Under the pieces are notes generated by a model, which worked only from the letters and a program-made list of their open reading frames with translations, was not told the DNA's origin and did not search any database. A DNA stretch of 13,797 nt from Candidatus Eiseniibacteriota bacterium. GTDB lineage: Bacteria > Joyebacterota > Joyebacteria > Joyebacterales > Joyebacteraceae. The translations under genes and the position numbers were made by a program. The stretch is from positions 1-13,797 of the forward strand of contig DAOWCM010000024.1 of assembly GCA_030639555.1 (NCBI GenBank), in the 5' to 3' direction. Each line of letters opens with the position of its first letter. Within the stretch, counting starts at the first letter, position 1. Shown piece after piece: positions 1 through 6,053 of this stretch.

Positions 1-12
1 GGGGGGTGAGTC

Positions 13-258
13 GTGGCCTACGAGTTCGTGACGCTCGATGTCTTCACCGATCAGACGTTTGGTGGAAACCCGCTGGCCGTCCTGCCGGACGCCCGCGGTC
101 TGAGCCCGGAGCAGATGCAGGCCATCGCTCGGGAGTTCAATCACTCCGAGACGACCTTCGTCCTGCCCCCGGAGAGTGAGGACAACACCCGCCGGGTCCG
201 CATCTTCACTACGATGTCCGAGATTCCGTTCGCGGGGCACCCGAACGTCGGCACCGCC
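13..258 (+). pseudogene. PhzF-family N-terminal fragment
   Basis: Sub-segment of the mosaic ORF. It holds the first of the two PhzF domains, including the catalytic Glu46 region and the HPNVGTA loop, but lacks the whole second domain. PhzF-family enzymes use residues from both domains, so this fragment should not be catalytic alone. Confidence 0.5.
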
Positions 259-513
259 GTCGACGGAGCGCCCATGATCTGGATCAAGCAGGACTGGCTC
301 GACAAGTTTGGGCTCAAGGCGCCTGAGACGTTGGACGACGCCATCGAGCTCGCTGCGCGCATGGGAGGAATCGAGGGCGAACCGCGCGTCCAGGACCCAG
401 TCAGGCGAGAGAGGTTGACATTGTGGGACCTTCTGACGGGCACCGCCTCCGAGTTGTTGCGGCCTGAGGCCTCGAGCGTGGGAGCTCACTACATATACAG
501 ACCCTCCAAGTGA
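13..513 (+). CDS. Mosaic ORF: PhzF N-terminus, solute-binding-like middle, SppA C-terminus
   Basis: A 166-residue frame opening at GTG, with a G-rich Shine-Dalgarno-like stretch at the window edge. Residues 1-82 match the N-terminal half of a PhzF-family isomerase/epimerase: DVFTDQTFGGNPLAVL, the NHSET motif with the expected catalytic Glu at 46, and PFAGHPNVGTA. The PhzF fold then stops; whole PhzF proteins are about 280-300 residues. Residues about 84-108 (MIWIKQDWLDKFGLKAPET) read like the conserved middle of a family 1 ABC sugar-binding protein. Residues about 108-166 (ARMGGIEGEPRV, LTLWDLLTG, final IYRPSK) read like the C-terminus of signal peptide peptidase SppA. SppA tail just upstream of an HU gene would be sensible context; the other two parts are not. 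I read this as a misassembly or recombination mosaic rather than a working enzyme. The family calls are from motif recognition, not a search. Confidence 0.55.
   Translation: MAYEFVTLDVFTDQTFGGNPLAVLPDARGLSPEQMQAIAREFNHSETTFVLPPESEDNTRRVRIFTTMSEIPFAGHPNVGTAVDGAPMIWIKQDWLDKFGLKAPETLDDAIELAARMGGIEGEPRVQDPVRRERLTLWDLLTGTASELLRPEASSVGAHYIYRPSK
340..513 (+). pseudogene. SppA (signal peptide peptidase) C-terminal fragment
   Basis: Sub-segment of the mosaic ORF. The GGIEGEPRV motif followed by a charged stretch, LTLWDLLTG and a short Tyr-rich end resembles the last 60 residues of SppA-type S49 peptidases of the inner membrane. The catalytic Ser and Lys lie far upstream in the family and are absent here. 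The breakpoint is only roughly placed, between about 318 and 345, since the text there (ETLDDAIELA) would fit either neighbour. Confidence 0.45.
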
Positions 514-528
514 CCTGCACAAAAGGAT

Positions 529-557
529 TTGACAGACTCAGCCGCGATTGTTAGGAT
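529..557 (+). promoter_or_regulatory. Sigma70-type promoter for HU-bS22-PilZ
   Basis: TTGACA (529-534), exactly 17 bp, then TAGGAT (552-557). The -35 is perfect and the -10 matches four of six. Transcription should start near 564, giving a leader of about 145 nt before the HU start codon. The same nine bases TTGACAGAC recur at a second candidate promoter at 7080. Confidence 0.65.
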
Positions 558-617
558 GTTTTTCATGTGCCCTTGACGGACGAGGGAGACTCGTTCGTCG
601 AGGGTGTCGCTCCGGTC

Positions 618-639
618 GCGCGGCCCCGGCGGGCCGCGC
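618..639 (+). promoter_or_regulatory. Perfect GC hairpin in HU leader
   Basis: GCGCGGCCC (618-626) and GGGCCGCGC (631-639) are exact reverse complements around the 4-nt loop CGGC. The stem is nine G-C pairs with no T tract after it, so it is a leader structure rather than a classical terminator. Confidence 0.5.
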
Positions 640-654
640 TCAAGGACAGGGAAT

Positions 655-669
655 CGGGACGCTGTCCCG
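655..669 (+). promoter_or_regulatory. Second hairpin in HU leader
   Basis: CGGGAC (655-660) pairs with GTCCCG (664-669) around the 3-nt loop GCT. It lies 25 nt upstream of the HU Shine-Dalgarno sequence, close enough to influence ribosome access or leader stability. Confidence 0.4.
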
Positions 670-707
670 GCGCGAGAGCCAAGCTCCGACGACGGAGGTT
701 CAGGGCC

Positions 708-1061
708 ATGACGAAAGCCGACCTTGTGGATATCGTCGCAAACAAGACCGGTCTCACGAAACGGGATGTAGCCCAGGTCGTCGAGGCTTTGCTCGAGGCC
801 ATAAAGGCTTCGCTTGCGCAGCACAGGCACATAGAGATCAGGGAATTCGGGACGTTCAAGGTCAAGAAGCGCAAGGCCAGCATGAAGTACAACCCGCGGG
901 ACCGCTCTCAGAAGGTCGTGGTCCCGGAGAAGATGGTGCCGGTGTTCAAACCAAGCAAGTTCCTGAAGGAGAGAGTCAACTGGAGTGGTCAGGAGGCGGC
1001 GCCCGACGACACAGCGGGGCCCGAGTCCGGAACGGGAAGCTCAGAGGAGGCAAATGTCTAG
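708..1061 (+). CDS. HU/IHF-family DNA-binding protein with acidic C-terminal tail
   Basis: A 117-residue nucleoid protein that binds and bends DNA as a dimer. ATG at 708 is chosen because GGAGG (694-698) sits 9 nt upstream and the protein then begins MTKADLVDIVANKTGLTKRD, the normal HU start; the frame is open further upstream but codes for leader sequence. Residues 1-47 form the helical dimer body, REFGTFKVKKRKA (45-57) is the conserved beta start, and the arm carries the intercalating proline in YNPRDRS (61-67). FKPSKFLKERV (80-90) closes the fold. Residues 92-117 add an acidic, Gly/Ser/Glu-rich tail that standard 90-residue HU proteins lack. Its stop codon overlaps the start of the next gene, implying translational coupling. 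Confidence 0.9.
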   Translation: MTKADLVDIVANKTGLTKRDVAQVVEALLEAIKASLAQHRHIEIREFGTFKVKKRKASMKYNPRDRSQKVVVPEKMVPVFKPSKFLKERVNWSGQEAAPDDTAGPESGTGSSEEANV

Positions 1062-1149
1062 TCTCAAGAAGAAGCGCAGAGCCAAGATGGCGAAGCACAA
1101 GCTCAAGAAGAGACGCAGGAAGGACCGTCACAAGAAGAAGAACCGCTAG
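1054..1149 (+). CDS. bS22-like (AURKAIP1/COX24-domain) ribosomal microprotein
   Basis: A 31-residue protein, over half Lys and Arg, whose ATG lies inside the HU end (ATGTCTAG contains both the start and the HU stop). GAGGAGG at 1044-1050 is an excellent Shine-Dalgarno sequence 3 nt upstream. The pattern KKKRRAKMAKHKLKKRRRKD followed by RHKKKNR matches from memory the small AURKAIP1/COX24-domain proteins of Bacteroidota and the mycobacterial small-subunit protein bS22, which bind 16S rRNA. Residues line up along the whole length, so I believe it is complete. It is easily missed by length-limited gene callers. Overlap with HU suggests coupled expression of a nucleoid protein and a ribosomal protein. 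Confidence 0.8.
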   Translation: MSSLKKKRRAKMAKHKLKKRRRKDRHKKKNR

Positions 1150-1198
1150 GCTTATCGGGTGAGCGGCCGGCAGAAAGATGTCATCTCTTGGAGGCGCG

Positions 1199-1600
1199 AT
1201 GAGCGACAAGAAGAGAGACGACTGGGGCGGCAGGGAGCGAAGGCAAACGAAGCGCGTTGAGGCGCAGATCGCGCTCCAGCTCTCAGGGGCGGACGAGGCC
1301 TTTCCCGGTGAGTCGATCACGACCGAGAGCATCAACGTTGGCGCGGAGGGCGTCTACTGCCACGTAGGGCACTTCGTGGCTCCGCTGACCAAGCTCCAGG
1401 TCACGATGGTCCTGCCCCTGAAGAACAAGAAGGGGCAGGTGAAGAACGAGATAGTAAAGACCCAGGCGGTGGTGGTGAGGTGTCAGCCTTCGGGTGATCA
1501 GAGTGGCGGGTACAGAGTAGCGTGCTTCTTCACGGGGCTGGATTCGGGAACCAAGAAGACTCTCGAGGAGTACGTCCACCAGCACGCGGCGAGAGTGTAA
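1199..1600 (+). CDS. PilZ-domain protein (putative c-di-GMP receptor)
   Basis: A 133-residue single-domain protein. The ATG at 1199 is preferred over one at 1178, since TTGGAGG (1188-1194) precedes it by 4 nt. The N-terminal RRQTKR supplies the RxxxR half of the PilZ c-di-GMP signature (R15-R19). The second half appears as ESINVGAEG (43-51): N-x-G-x-x-G where the family consensus is (D/N)-x-S-x-x-G, so the Ser is replaced by Gly. The rest is a beta-barrel pattern (LQVTMVLPL, AVVVRCQ, GYRVACFFTGLD) ending in a helix (TKKTLEEYVHQHA). No signal peptide. It follows the microprotein by 49 nt with no visible promoter, so it is probably in the HU transcript. c-di-GMP binding is likely but not certain given the substitution. 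Confidence 0.8.
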   Translation: MSDKKRDDWGGRERRQTKRVEAQIALQLSGADEAFPGESITTESINVGAEGVYCHVGHFVAPLTKLQVTMVLPLKNKKGQVKNEIVKTQAVVVRCQPSGDQSGGYRVACFFTGLDSGTKKTLEEYVHQHAARV

Positions 1601-1661
1601 GCGGACCTTCGGGTCGAAGCCGGGCGGGCGAGCCAGGGAGTTCGACGACTACATACGAAGA

Positions 1662-1690
1662 GACGGCCCGGTGCCATGCGCCGGGCCGTC
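1662..1690. terminator. Hairpin between convergent genes
   Basis: GACGGCCCGG (1662-1671) and CCGGGCCGTC (1681-1690) form a perfect 10-bp stem around a 9-nt loop, midway between the PilZ stop and the stop of the convergent outer-membrane gene. There is no T run on either side, so termination would depend on the strong stem or Rho. The rest of 1601-1748 shows nothing else. Confidence 0.5.
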
Positions 1691-1748
1691 TGCATGGTGC
1701 GCCGGACATGGCGCGCAGCGCCGTGGGGGACGCTGTCAACCCAACCGT

Positions 1749-3095
1749 CTAGAAGCGATAGGCCGCCTCCACAATGAGCGCGGAGTTCTCGACCGTCTCG
1801 TAGTACGCGAAATCACTGTCCTCCCGCTCGTAGGTACCCTTCATCCAGGCCACATCGATCGCCAGCACCGTGTCGATGAGGATCCCCGCACCCAACGTAT
1901 AGTAGGAGCGGTCGCGGGTTACTTCCAGTCCGTTGTAGGCCATCGGCCGAGACACGTAGCCTCCGCGGAGCCGAAGAGGCCAGGTGGGGACCGTCAGCTC
2001 TGCGCCGACGCCATACCCCAGGGTCTCCTTGTAAAGGCCCCGCCTCTCGAGGCCGCCAGGGCCGCCCTCGATGACGGTGATCCTGCCCTCGTAGTCCATC
2101 TGAGACCAGTCCGAATAGCTGAGGTCGACCCCAACGACAATGAAGTCCAGCGGCGCGTACGCTACACCTCCGCGGAAGGCGAAGGGCAACGTCACGTTGT
2201 CGCGGAAGAGCACGCTCGAGTCGTAGACCGTCGTGGAGTCGGACTCGACCTTCTCGACGTAGCTTCTGGCCGTCCCCTCGAAAGTCAGCCACGTCGGTGT
2301 ATCGACGGCGACTCCGACGGAAAGCCCCTCCGCGACGTAGAAGAGACTGCCCAGCGTCACGCGCACGCCGGTGATGTCCGCCTTGTACCGCTCCATTATG
2401 TGCACTTCGGCGTACCTGTCGGAGACGCCGTAGTCGTCGTAGAGGTCCCAGAACCAGTCCTTCGAGTAGTCGCCGCTCATGAAGGACGCGGTGGCACCGA
2501 GCGAGATGATCGGGGAAGCGTCGAACGCACAGGCGAACGACAGTGCGTTCATGCCGCCGTCTGCGATGTAGTCTTCCTCACTCGCCCACAGGTCCCTCAG
2601 GTCGGGCTCGGGGGGGTCGGCGTCGGGGTTCTCGCTCCACTCTATCGTGTCCGAGTACGACGCCAGCCGGTCGTCACTGAAGTCGTAGATCCGCTCGAAG
2701 CTCAGACCGAGGACCAGACTGCCCCGGAACGTCGGGAAGGGGTAGGCGAACCGGGCGGACGCGAAGTGGGTACCTGTCAGGTCGGTGCTGAACTCGCTTT
2801 CCGCCATCTCACCGTCGATCCCGAGGGTGCTTCTCCGGAAACCAGCGGACAGCTCCCCTCTCTTCAGCCTGGTCAGCGCTGCGGGATTCGACGTGATGGC
2901 GGTCGCATCGTCCGCGAGAGCCATGGACACGAATCCCATGCCGGCGGCCCTTGCACCGGTCACGAGCGGATTGGTCAGCGGGATCTCGTTCAGGGGTGCG
3001 ACGAAGCCCGAGTCGGCCCGGGCGACCATCGGCGAGGCCAGCAGCACGAGGGTCCCCGCAAGGACCGGGATGCACGTCAGCCACTTTCTGCTCAT
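1749..3095 (-). CDS. FadL/PorV-like outer-membrane beta-barrel protein
   Basis: A 448-residue exported protein. AAGGAGG (reverse of 3101-3107) lies 5 nt before the ATG. Residues 1-27 are a signal peptide (basic start, hydrophobic core, VARA cleavage site). The mature N-terminus has GARAAGMGFVSMALADDATA followed by SNPAAL, a signature of the OmpP1/FadL/PorV (UPF0164-like) group. The rest alternates short amphipathic strands rich in Tyr, Trp and Gly, and ends AAYRF with a C-terminal Phe, the usual BAM-recognition end. Substrate unknown: FadL members move hydrophobic compounds, whereas PorV helps type IX secretion, and no type IX gene is in view. It lies 13 nt after the lipoprotein gene, so the two are probably co-transcribed. 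Confidence 0.8.
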   Translation of the reverse strand: MSRKWLTCIPVLAGTLVLLASPMVARADSGFVAPLNEIPLTNPLVTGARAAGMGFVSMALADDATAITSNPAALTRLKRGELSAGFRRSTLGIDGEMAESEFSTDLTGTHFASARFAYPFPTFRGSLVLGLSFERIYDFSDDRLASYSDTIEWSENPDADPPEPDLRDLWASEEDYIADGGMNALSFACAFDASPIISLGATASFMSGDYSKDWFWDLYDDYGVSDRYAEVHIMERYKADITGVRVTLGSLFYVAEGLSVGVAVDTPTWLTFEGTARSYVEKVESDSTTVYDSSVLFRDNVTLPFAFRGGVAYAPLDFIVVGVDLSYSDWSQMDYEGRITVIEGGPGGLERRGLYKETLGYGVGAELTVPTWPLRLRGGYVSRPMAYNGLEVTRDRSYYTLGAGILIDTVLAIDVAWMKGTYEREDSDFAYYETVENSALIVEAAYRF

Positions 3096-3108
3096 CCTCT
3101 CCTCCTTG

Positions 3109-3636
3109 CTAGAAACCCTTCTTTCGCTGCTTCCACAGGTCCCGCTCGTCCTTCTCCTTCTCCTCCTCTTTCTCCTTCGGTTTCTCCTTCTCTTTCGGCT
3201 TGCCTTCGTTCTTCTTCCCGTCGTCGGTCTTACCCGGCTCGCTTGCAGGAGACGGCGCGCTGCCCGACCCGGGCTTGGTGAACCCCCAGCCGCCCGATGC
3301 CCAACCGCTTGAGCCCCAGAGGTGTCTCGTGTCCGTCTCCACCTTGGGCCCTATGTAATCATCGTCGTAGTCGTAATACGGGTCGTACCAGTAGTAGTCG
3401 TCGTACCACCAGTAGGAACCGTAGTAGCCGCCCCAGCGGTCGTGCGAGCTGTAGTACGGTTGGCTGTACGGGTGGTAGTAGGCGGCGTCCGCGTGGCAGT
3501 CCGCACAGCTCCGGTAGTACGTGCCCTGCTGGACCACGCTGCTCCCGGTCGGGTGCTGAAGAACCGTGTAGCACCCCGCGTTCAGCAGCAGGAGCGAAAC
3601 GGCAAGGAGCGCGACAGCGTACGATATCCGTCTCAT
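3109..3636 (-). CDS. Tyr-rich putative lipoprotein with one CxxCH motif
   Basis: A 175-residue protein I do not recognise as a named family. The start is the ATG at 3634-3636, with AGAGGGGG 8 nt upstream; the frame extends 12 codons further but without a better site. Residues 1-22 (basic MRR, hydrophobic core, LNAGC) look like a lipoprotein signal with Cys22 lipidated, although Asn at -3 is unusual. RSCADCHAD places CxxCH at 44-48, the c-type heme attachment motif, followed by several His. Residues 53-94 are extremely rich in Tyr, Trp and Asp. A Gly/Ser/Pro linker leads to a Lys/Glu-rich tail (138-175). A one-heme lipoprotein is possible; chance CxxCH or metal binding is the alternative. First gene of a pair with the outer-membrane barrel. 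Confidence 0.7.
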   Translation of the reverse strand: MRRISYAVALLAVSLLLLNAGCYTVLQHPTGSSVVQQGTYYRSCADCHADAAYYHPYSQPYYSSHDRWGGYYGSYWWYDDYYWYDPYYDYDDDYIGPKVETDTRHLWGSSGWASGGWGFTKPGSGSAPSPASEPGKTDDGKKNEGKPKEKEKPKEKEEEKEKDERDLWKQRKKGF

Positions 3637-3726
3637 CTCATGCACCCCCTCTCTGAGTACCTCGTCAAACACGAAGCATGTGAGAGCATTCGGCTGAATT
3701 CGACGACCGGATTGCTCTCTGGATTC

Positions 3727-3755
3727 ACTCTAGCACAGCCGCGACATTCCTCCAA
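3727..3755 (-). promoter_or_regulatory. Candidate promoter for lipoprotein-barrel pair
   Basis: Read on the minus strand: TTGGAG (reverse of 3750-3755), 17 bp, TAGAGT (reverse of 3727-3732). The -35 is weak (three of six) but the -10 resembles the TAGGAT and TAGACT boxes of the other promoters here. Transcription would start near 3720, about 85 nt before the start codon. Confidence 0.4.
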
Positions 3756-3826
3756 GCGGCGCCGTGAGCCACACGCCTACCGCGCGCCGGACGCAGCGCG
3801 GCAGGCCCGCCGGCGCACGCGGGGGC

Positions 3827-3855
3827 TTGAGAGAGGCTCGGGCACATGCTAGACT
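3827..3855 (+). promoter_or_regulatory. Candidate promoter for TPR-lipoprotein operon
   Basis: TTGAGA (3827-3832), 17 bp, TAGACT (3850-3855). Five of six and four of six matches. Predicted start near 3862, leaving a very short leader before GGAGG at 3875-3879. The -10 lies inside an inverted repeat. Confidence 0.5.
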
Positions 3856-3863
3856 GTGCCCGA
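3838..3863. promoter_or_regulatory. Inverted repeat around the -10 box: possible operator
   Basis: TCGGGCACA (3838-3846) and TGTGCCCGA (3855-3863) are exact reverse complements separated by 8 bp that hold most of the -10 hexamer. The position suits a repressor that blocks polymerase; as RNA only the second arm would be at the 5' end, so a transcript hairpin is unlikely to be the purpose. Confidence 0.45.
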
Positions 3864-3886
3864 AACGTGAGAACGGAGGTCAGGTG

Positions 3887-5251
3887 GTGGCTTCATTGCG
3901 ACAGAGACGAGTACCAGGGACCAGGGTGGCGCTGACCCGCACGATCGTCATGGTCGTCGCCCTCGCCGCCCTTCTGCATGGCGCGGGCCACCTGACCGCG
4001 GCCGCGGCGGAGCGCCGGCAGGAGGTGCGCCCCAACGCGCAGGCCTACCTGCACTACAGCCTCGGACGATTGATGGAGATCAGCGGCGCTCTGAGCGACG
4101 CCCTGGTGCAGTACCGCAGGGCCGACTCGCTGGATCCGGGGCACTGCGAGCTCAGCAACGCGGTGGCTCGAACGCTCTACCTGCTCGGCAAGCTCGATGC
4201 CGCGGTCGAGAGAAGCGCCAAGGCCCTCGAGCTGTGCCCTGACAATCTCGAGGTGCTCGCCATCCGCGCGGAACTCCTGCTGGTCCGGGGTGAGACCCGC
4301 GAGGCCGAGGAGCTTCTGTCGAGCGTCGCTTCGGACCACGGCGCTCCACGTGAGTTCGCGGCTCTCTACGCGCAGGCTCTGCTGTCACAGGGACGACTCG
4401 AAGACGGAGCCGCCTATCTGCGCTCGCGTTCGGAAGCGGACTCGCTCGACCCCACGATCGCCGCCATGTACGGCCGCGCGCTGCTCCTGCTGGGAGACTC
4501 GGAGGGAGCGGTCTCTGAATTCAGACGGTCGACTAGATTGGAACCCGGCGACAGGACCGTAACAGGGATGCTCTCGCGACTCCTTATCGCGCTCGACAGG
4601 CCTGAGGAAGGCGTGCCTCTGCTCGAGTGGATCCACTCGAGGTACGAGGCGCTGGAACCCGAGTTCATCTCGCTGGCCGCCGGCTACTCGATGATCGGCG
4701 ACCCGGAACGAGCCGAGGCGATCCTCGATACGGCGACCGCGAGGTTCGGAGACACGGCGCCCATCCTGCGGGCGCGCGGCTCCATGCACTACCTCGCCGG
4801 GGATTACGACGGTGCCATCGACGCGTACGAGAAACTGCTCGAGATAGACGAGAACTCGGTGACCGCACTCAATTTCATCGCCTACACACTGGCGGACGAG
4901 AACCGTGATCTCGAACGCGCTCTGGAGTACGCGAGGCGGGCGGTCGAGCTGGAAGAGGGCAACCCCCTTCTGCGCGACACGCTCGGCTGGACCCAGTTCA
5001 GACTGGGCAACATGAAGGAAGCGCGACGCGAGCTCGATCTCTCGGTCGAGCTGGGCGGCGACAACCCGGTGATACTCGAGCACCTGGGCGATGTCCTGCT
5101 CGAACTCGGGCTTGCCGACGAGGCAGTCGCCGTCTGGACAAAGGCGCTCGAGTCGTCGCCCGGAAGAGCCTCCACGATCGAGCGCATCGAGGGAACCGGC
5201 GCCCTAGTGCCGGCGAAGCTGCGCGGGTCCCCGAACGGAGAGACACCGTGA
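3887..5251 (+). CDS. Secreted TPR-repeat protein
   Basis: A 454-residue protein starting at GTG 3887, 7 nt after GGAGG (3875-3879); an adjacent in-frame GTG at 3884 is too close. Residues 1-41 form a signal peptide (Arg-rich start, core IVMVVALAALL, cleavage after TAAAA). From about residue 50 to 435 it consists of roughly ten to eleven tetratricopeptide repeats; the clearest are YDGAIDAYEKLLEIDENS, LERALEYARRAVELEEGNP, DTLGWTQFRLGNMKEARREL and HLGDVLLELGLADEAVAVW. The LNFIAYTLAD plus DTLGW pair is typical of envelope TPR proteins encoded before lolB in Pseudomonas-like genomes. It overlaps the next gene by 4 nt (GTGA), so the two are translationally coupled. Probably a periplasmic scaffold; its partner is unknown. 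Confidence 0.8.
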   Translation: MASLRQRRVPGTRVALTRTIVMVVALAALLHGAGHLTAAAAERRQEVRPNAQAYLHYSLGRLMEISGALSDALVQYRRADSLDPGHCELSNAVARTLYLLGKLDAAVERSAKALELCPDNLEVLAIRAELLLVRGETREAEELLSSVASDHGAPREFAALYAQALLSQGRLEDGAAYLRSRSEADSLDPTIAAMYGRALLLLGDSEGAVSEFRRSTRLEPGDRTVTGMLSRLLIALDRPEEGVPLLEWIHSRYEALEPEFISLAAGYSMIGDPERAEAILDTATARFGDTAPILRARGSMHYLAGDYDGAIDAYEKLLEIDENSVTALNFIAYTLADENRDLERALEYARRAVELEEGNPLLRDTLGWTQFRLGNMKEARRELDLSVELGGDNPVILEHLGDVLLELGLADEAVAVWTKALESSPGRASTIERIEGTGALVPAKLRGSPNGETP

Positions 5252-6051
5252 GGCAACTCCTGATCCTCATTGTCGCAGTGTCCGCTCTGCTCTCGGGCTG
5301 CAGCCGGGCGCCGCGCGTGGTCGAGCCGGTGGGGCCGTCTGAGCTCGCGATGCTGGTGGACGAGATCAACACCGCTGCCCCCGGCGCAGAGAGCTACAGG
5401 GGAACCGGCGACGGGGAGATACGTGTCTCGGGAAGAACACTCAAGGTGGCTTTCGCCGTTGTCTACGAGCGTCCCGGGTGGCTCAGGGCGGATCTGAGGC
5501 CGGCGATCGGGACGATGGGCGCTTCTCTGACGGCGCTCGCTCTCATGGAAGGGGAGTGCGCCCGGCTCTTCTTCCCGGCGCGGCTGCTCGTGGTGTCAGG
5601 GTGCATCTCGGACGTCGCGGGGTACAACGACTGGCTGGACCCGGCCTCCATGATCCTTGGGTTGCCCGATGCCTCCTTCATCCTGAAGATGACCGGGGTC
5701 ACGGCCTCTCGAGGGGGCGGCACTCTCGCTCTGGAAGGGCTCGTCGAGGACTCTCGCGTCCGAGTGAAGATCGACGAGGACCGGTCGATCATAACGGAGA
5801 TCGAGCTGGGCCGCGATGGCACCGACGCGCATCTCCGTCTCTCCTACGAGGGCCACGGCTGGAAACCGGGGACGTCCGCACCGCGGACGGTGGAACTCAT
5901 CGCGCTCGAGGGGGAGAGCCGCGAGATGCGGATCACCATCCGGTACAACACGCTGCGCAGAGGAGAGTCGATCGATCGCGACGCGTATGATCTCGAGATC
6001 CCGCCCGGCGTGCTCGAGATCGACTGGAAGGAACTCAACGTCTGGAGGTGA
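5248..6051 (+). CDS. LolB/DUF4292-like outer-membrane lipoprotein
   Basis: A 267-residue lipoprotein starting at GTG, overlapping the TPR stop codon; GGAG at 5237-5240 serves as ribosome site. The signal peptide ends in the canonical lipobox LSGC with Cys18. The mature protein is a run of beta strands: YRGTGDGEIRVSG, LKVAFAVVYERPGWLRADL, RLFFPARLLVVSG and a C-terminal LEIPPGVLEIDW. This is the layout of the LolA/LolB half-barrel and its DUF4292 relatives, which bind lipoprotein acyl chains. The upstream TPR gene repeats the TPR-lolB order of gammaproteobacteria, supporting a role in lipoprotein localisation. Sequence identity to true LolB looks low, so function is inferred from fold pattern and context. 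Confidence 0.6.
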   Translation: MRQLLILIVAVSALLSGCSRAPRVVEPVGPSELAMLVDEINTAAPGAESYRGTGDGEIRVSGRTLKVAFAVVYERPGWLRADLRPAIGTMGASLTALALMEGECARLFFPARLLVVSGCISDVAGYNDWLDPASMILGLPDASFILKMTGVTASRGGGTLALEGLVEDSRVRVKIDEDRSIITEIELGRDGTDAHLRLSYEGHGWKPGTSAPRTVELIALEGESREMRITIRYNTLRRGESIDRDAYDLEIPPGVLEIDWKELNVWR

Positions 6052-6053
6052 AG

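Noticed and set aside
548..1162. A 204-codon plus-strand frame over HU and the microprotein
   Set aside because: It is another reading frame of the HU gene, with biased composition and no recognisable domain.
1671..3281. A 536-codon open frame on the plus strand
   Set aside because: It lies antisense to the outer-membrane barrel and the lipoprotein end. The minus-strand frames have ribosome sites, signal peptides and family motifs; the plus-strand product is Arg/Gly/Val-rich with no motif, a common shadow in GC-rich DNA.
3636..3672. A 12-codon longer start of the CxxCH lipoprotein
   Set aside because: The added residues are charged and would push the signal peptide inward; the ATG at 3636 has AGAGGGGG at 8 nt.
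3764..3886. Upstream ATG extending the TPR protein by 41 codons
   Set aside because: The extension is basic and low in hydrophobicity, covers the promoter and inverted repeat, and has no ribosome site; GTG at 3887 has GGAGG and is followed by a proper signal peptide.
6048..6053. GTG start for the DUF4837 gene
   Set aside because: The GTG overlaps the GGAGG that serves the ATG at 6054, so it cannot have that site upstream of it.
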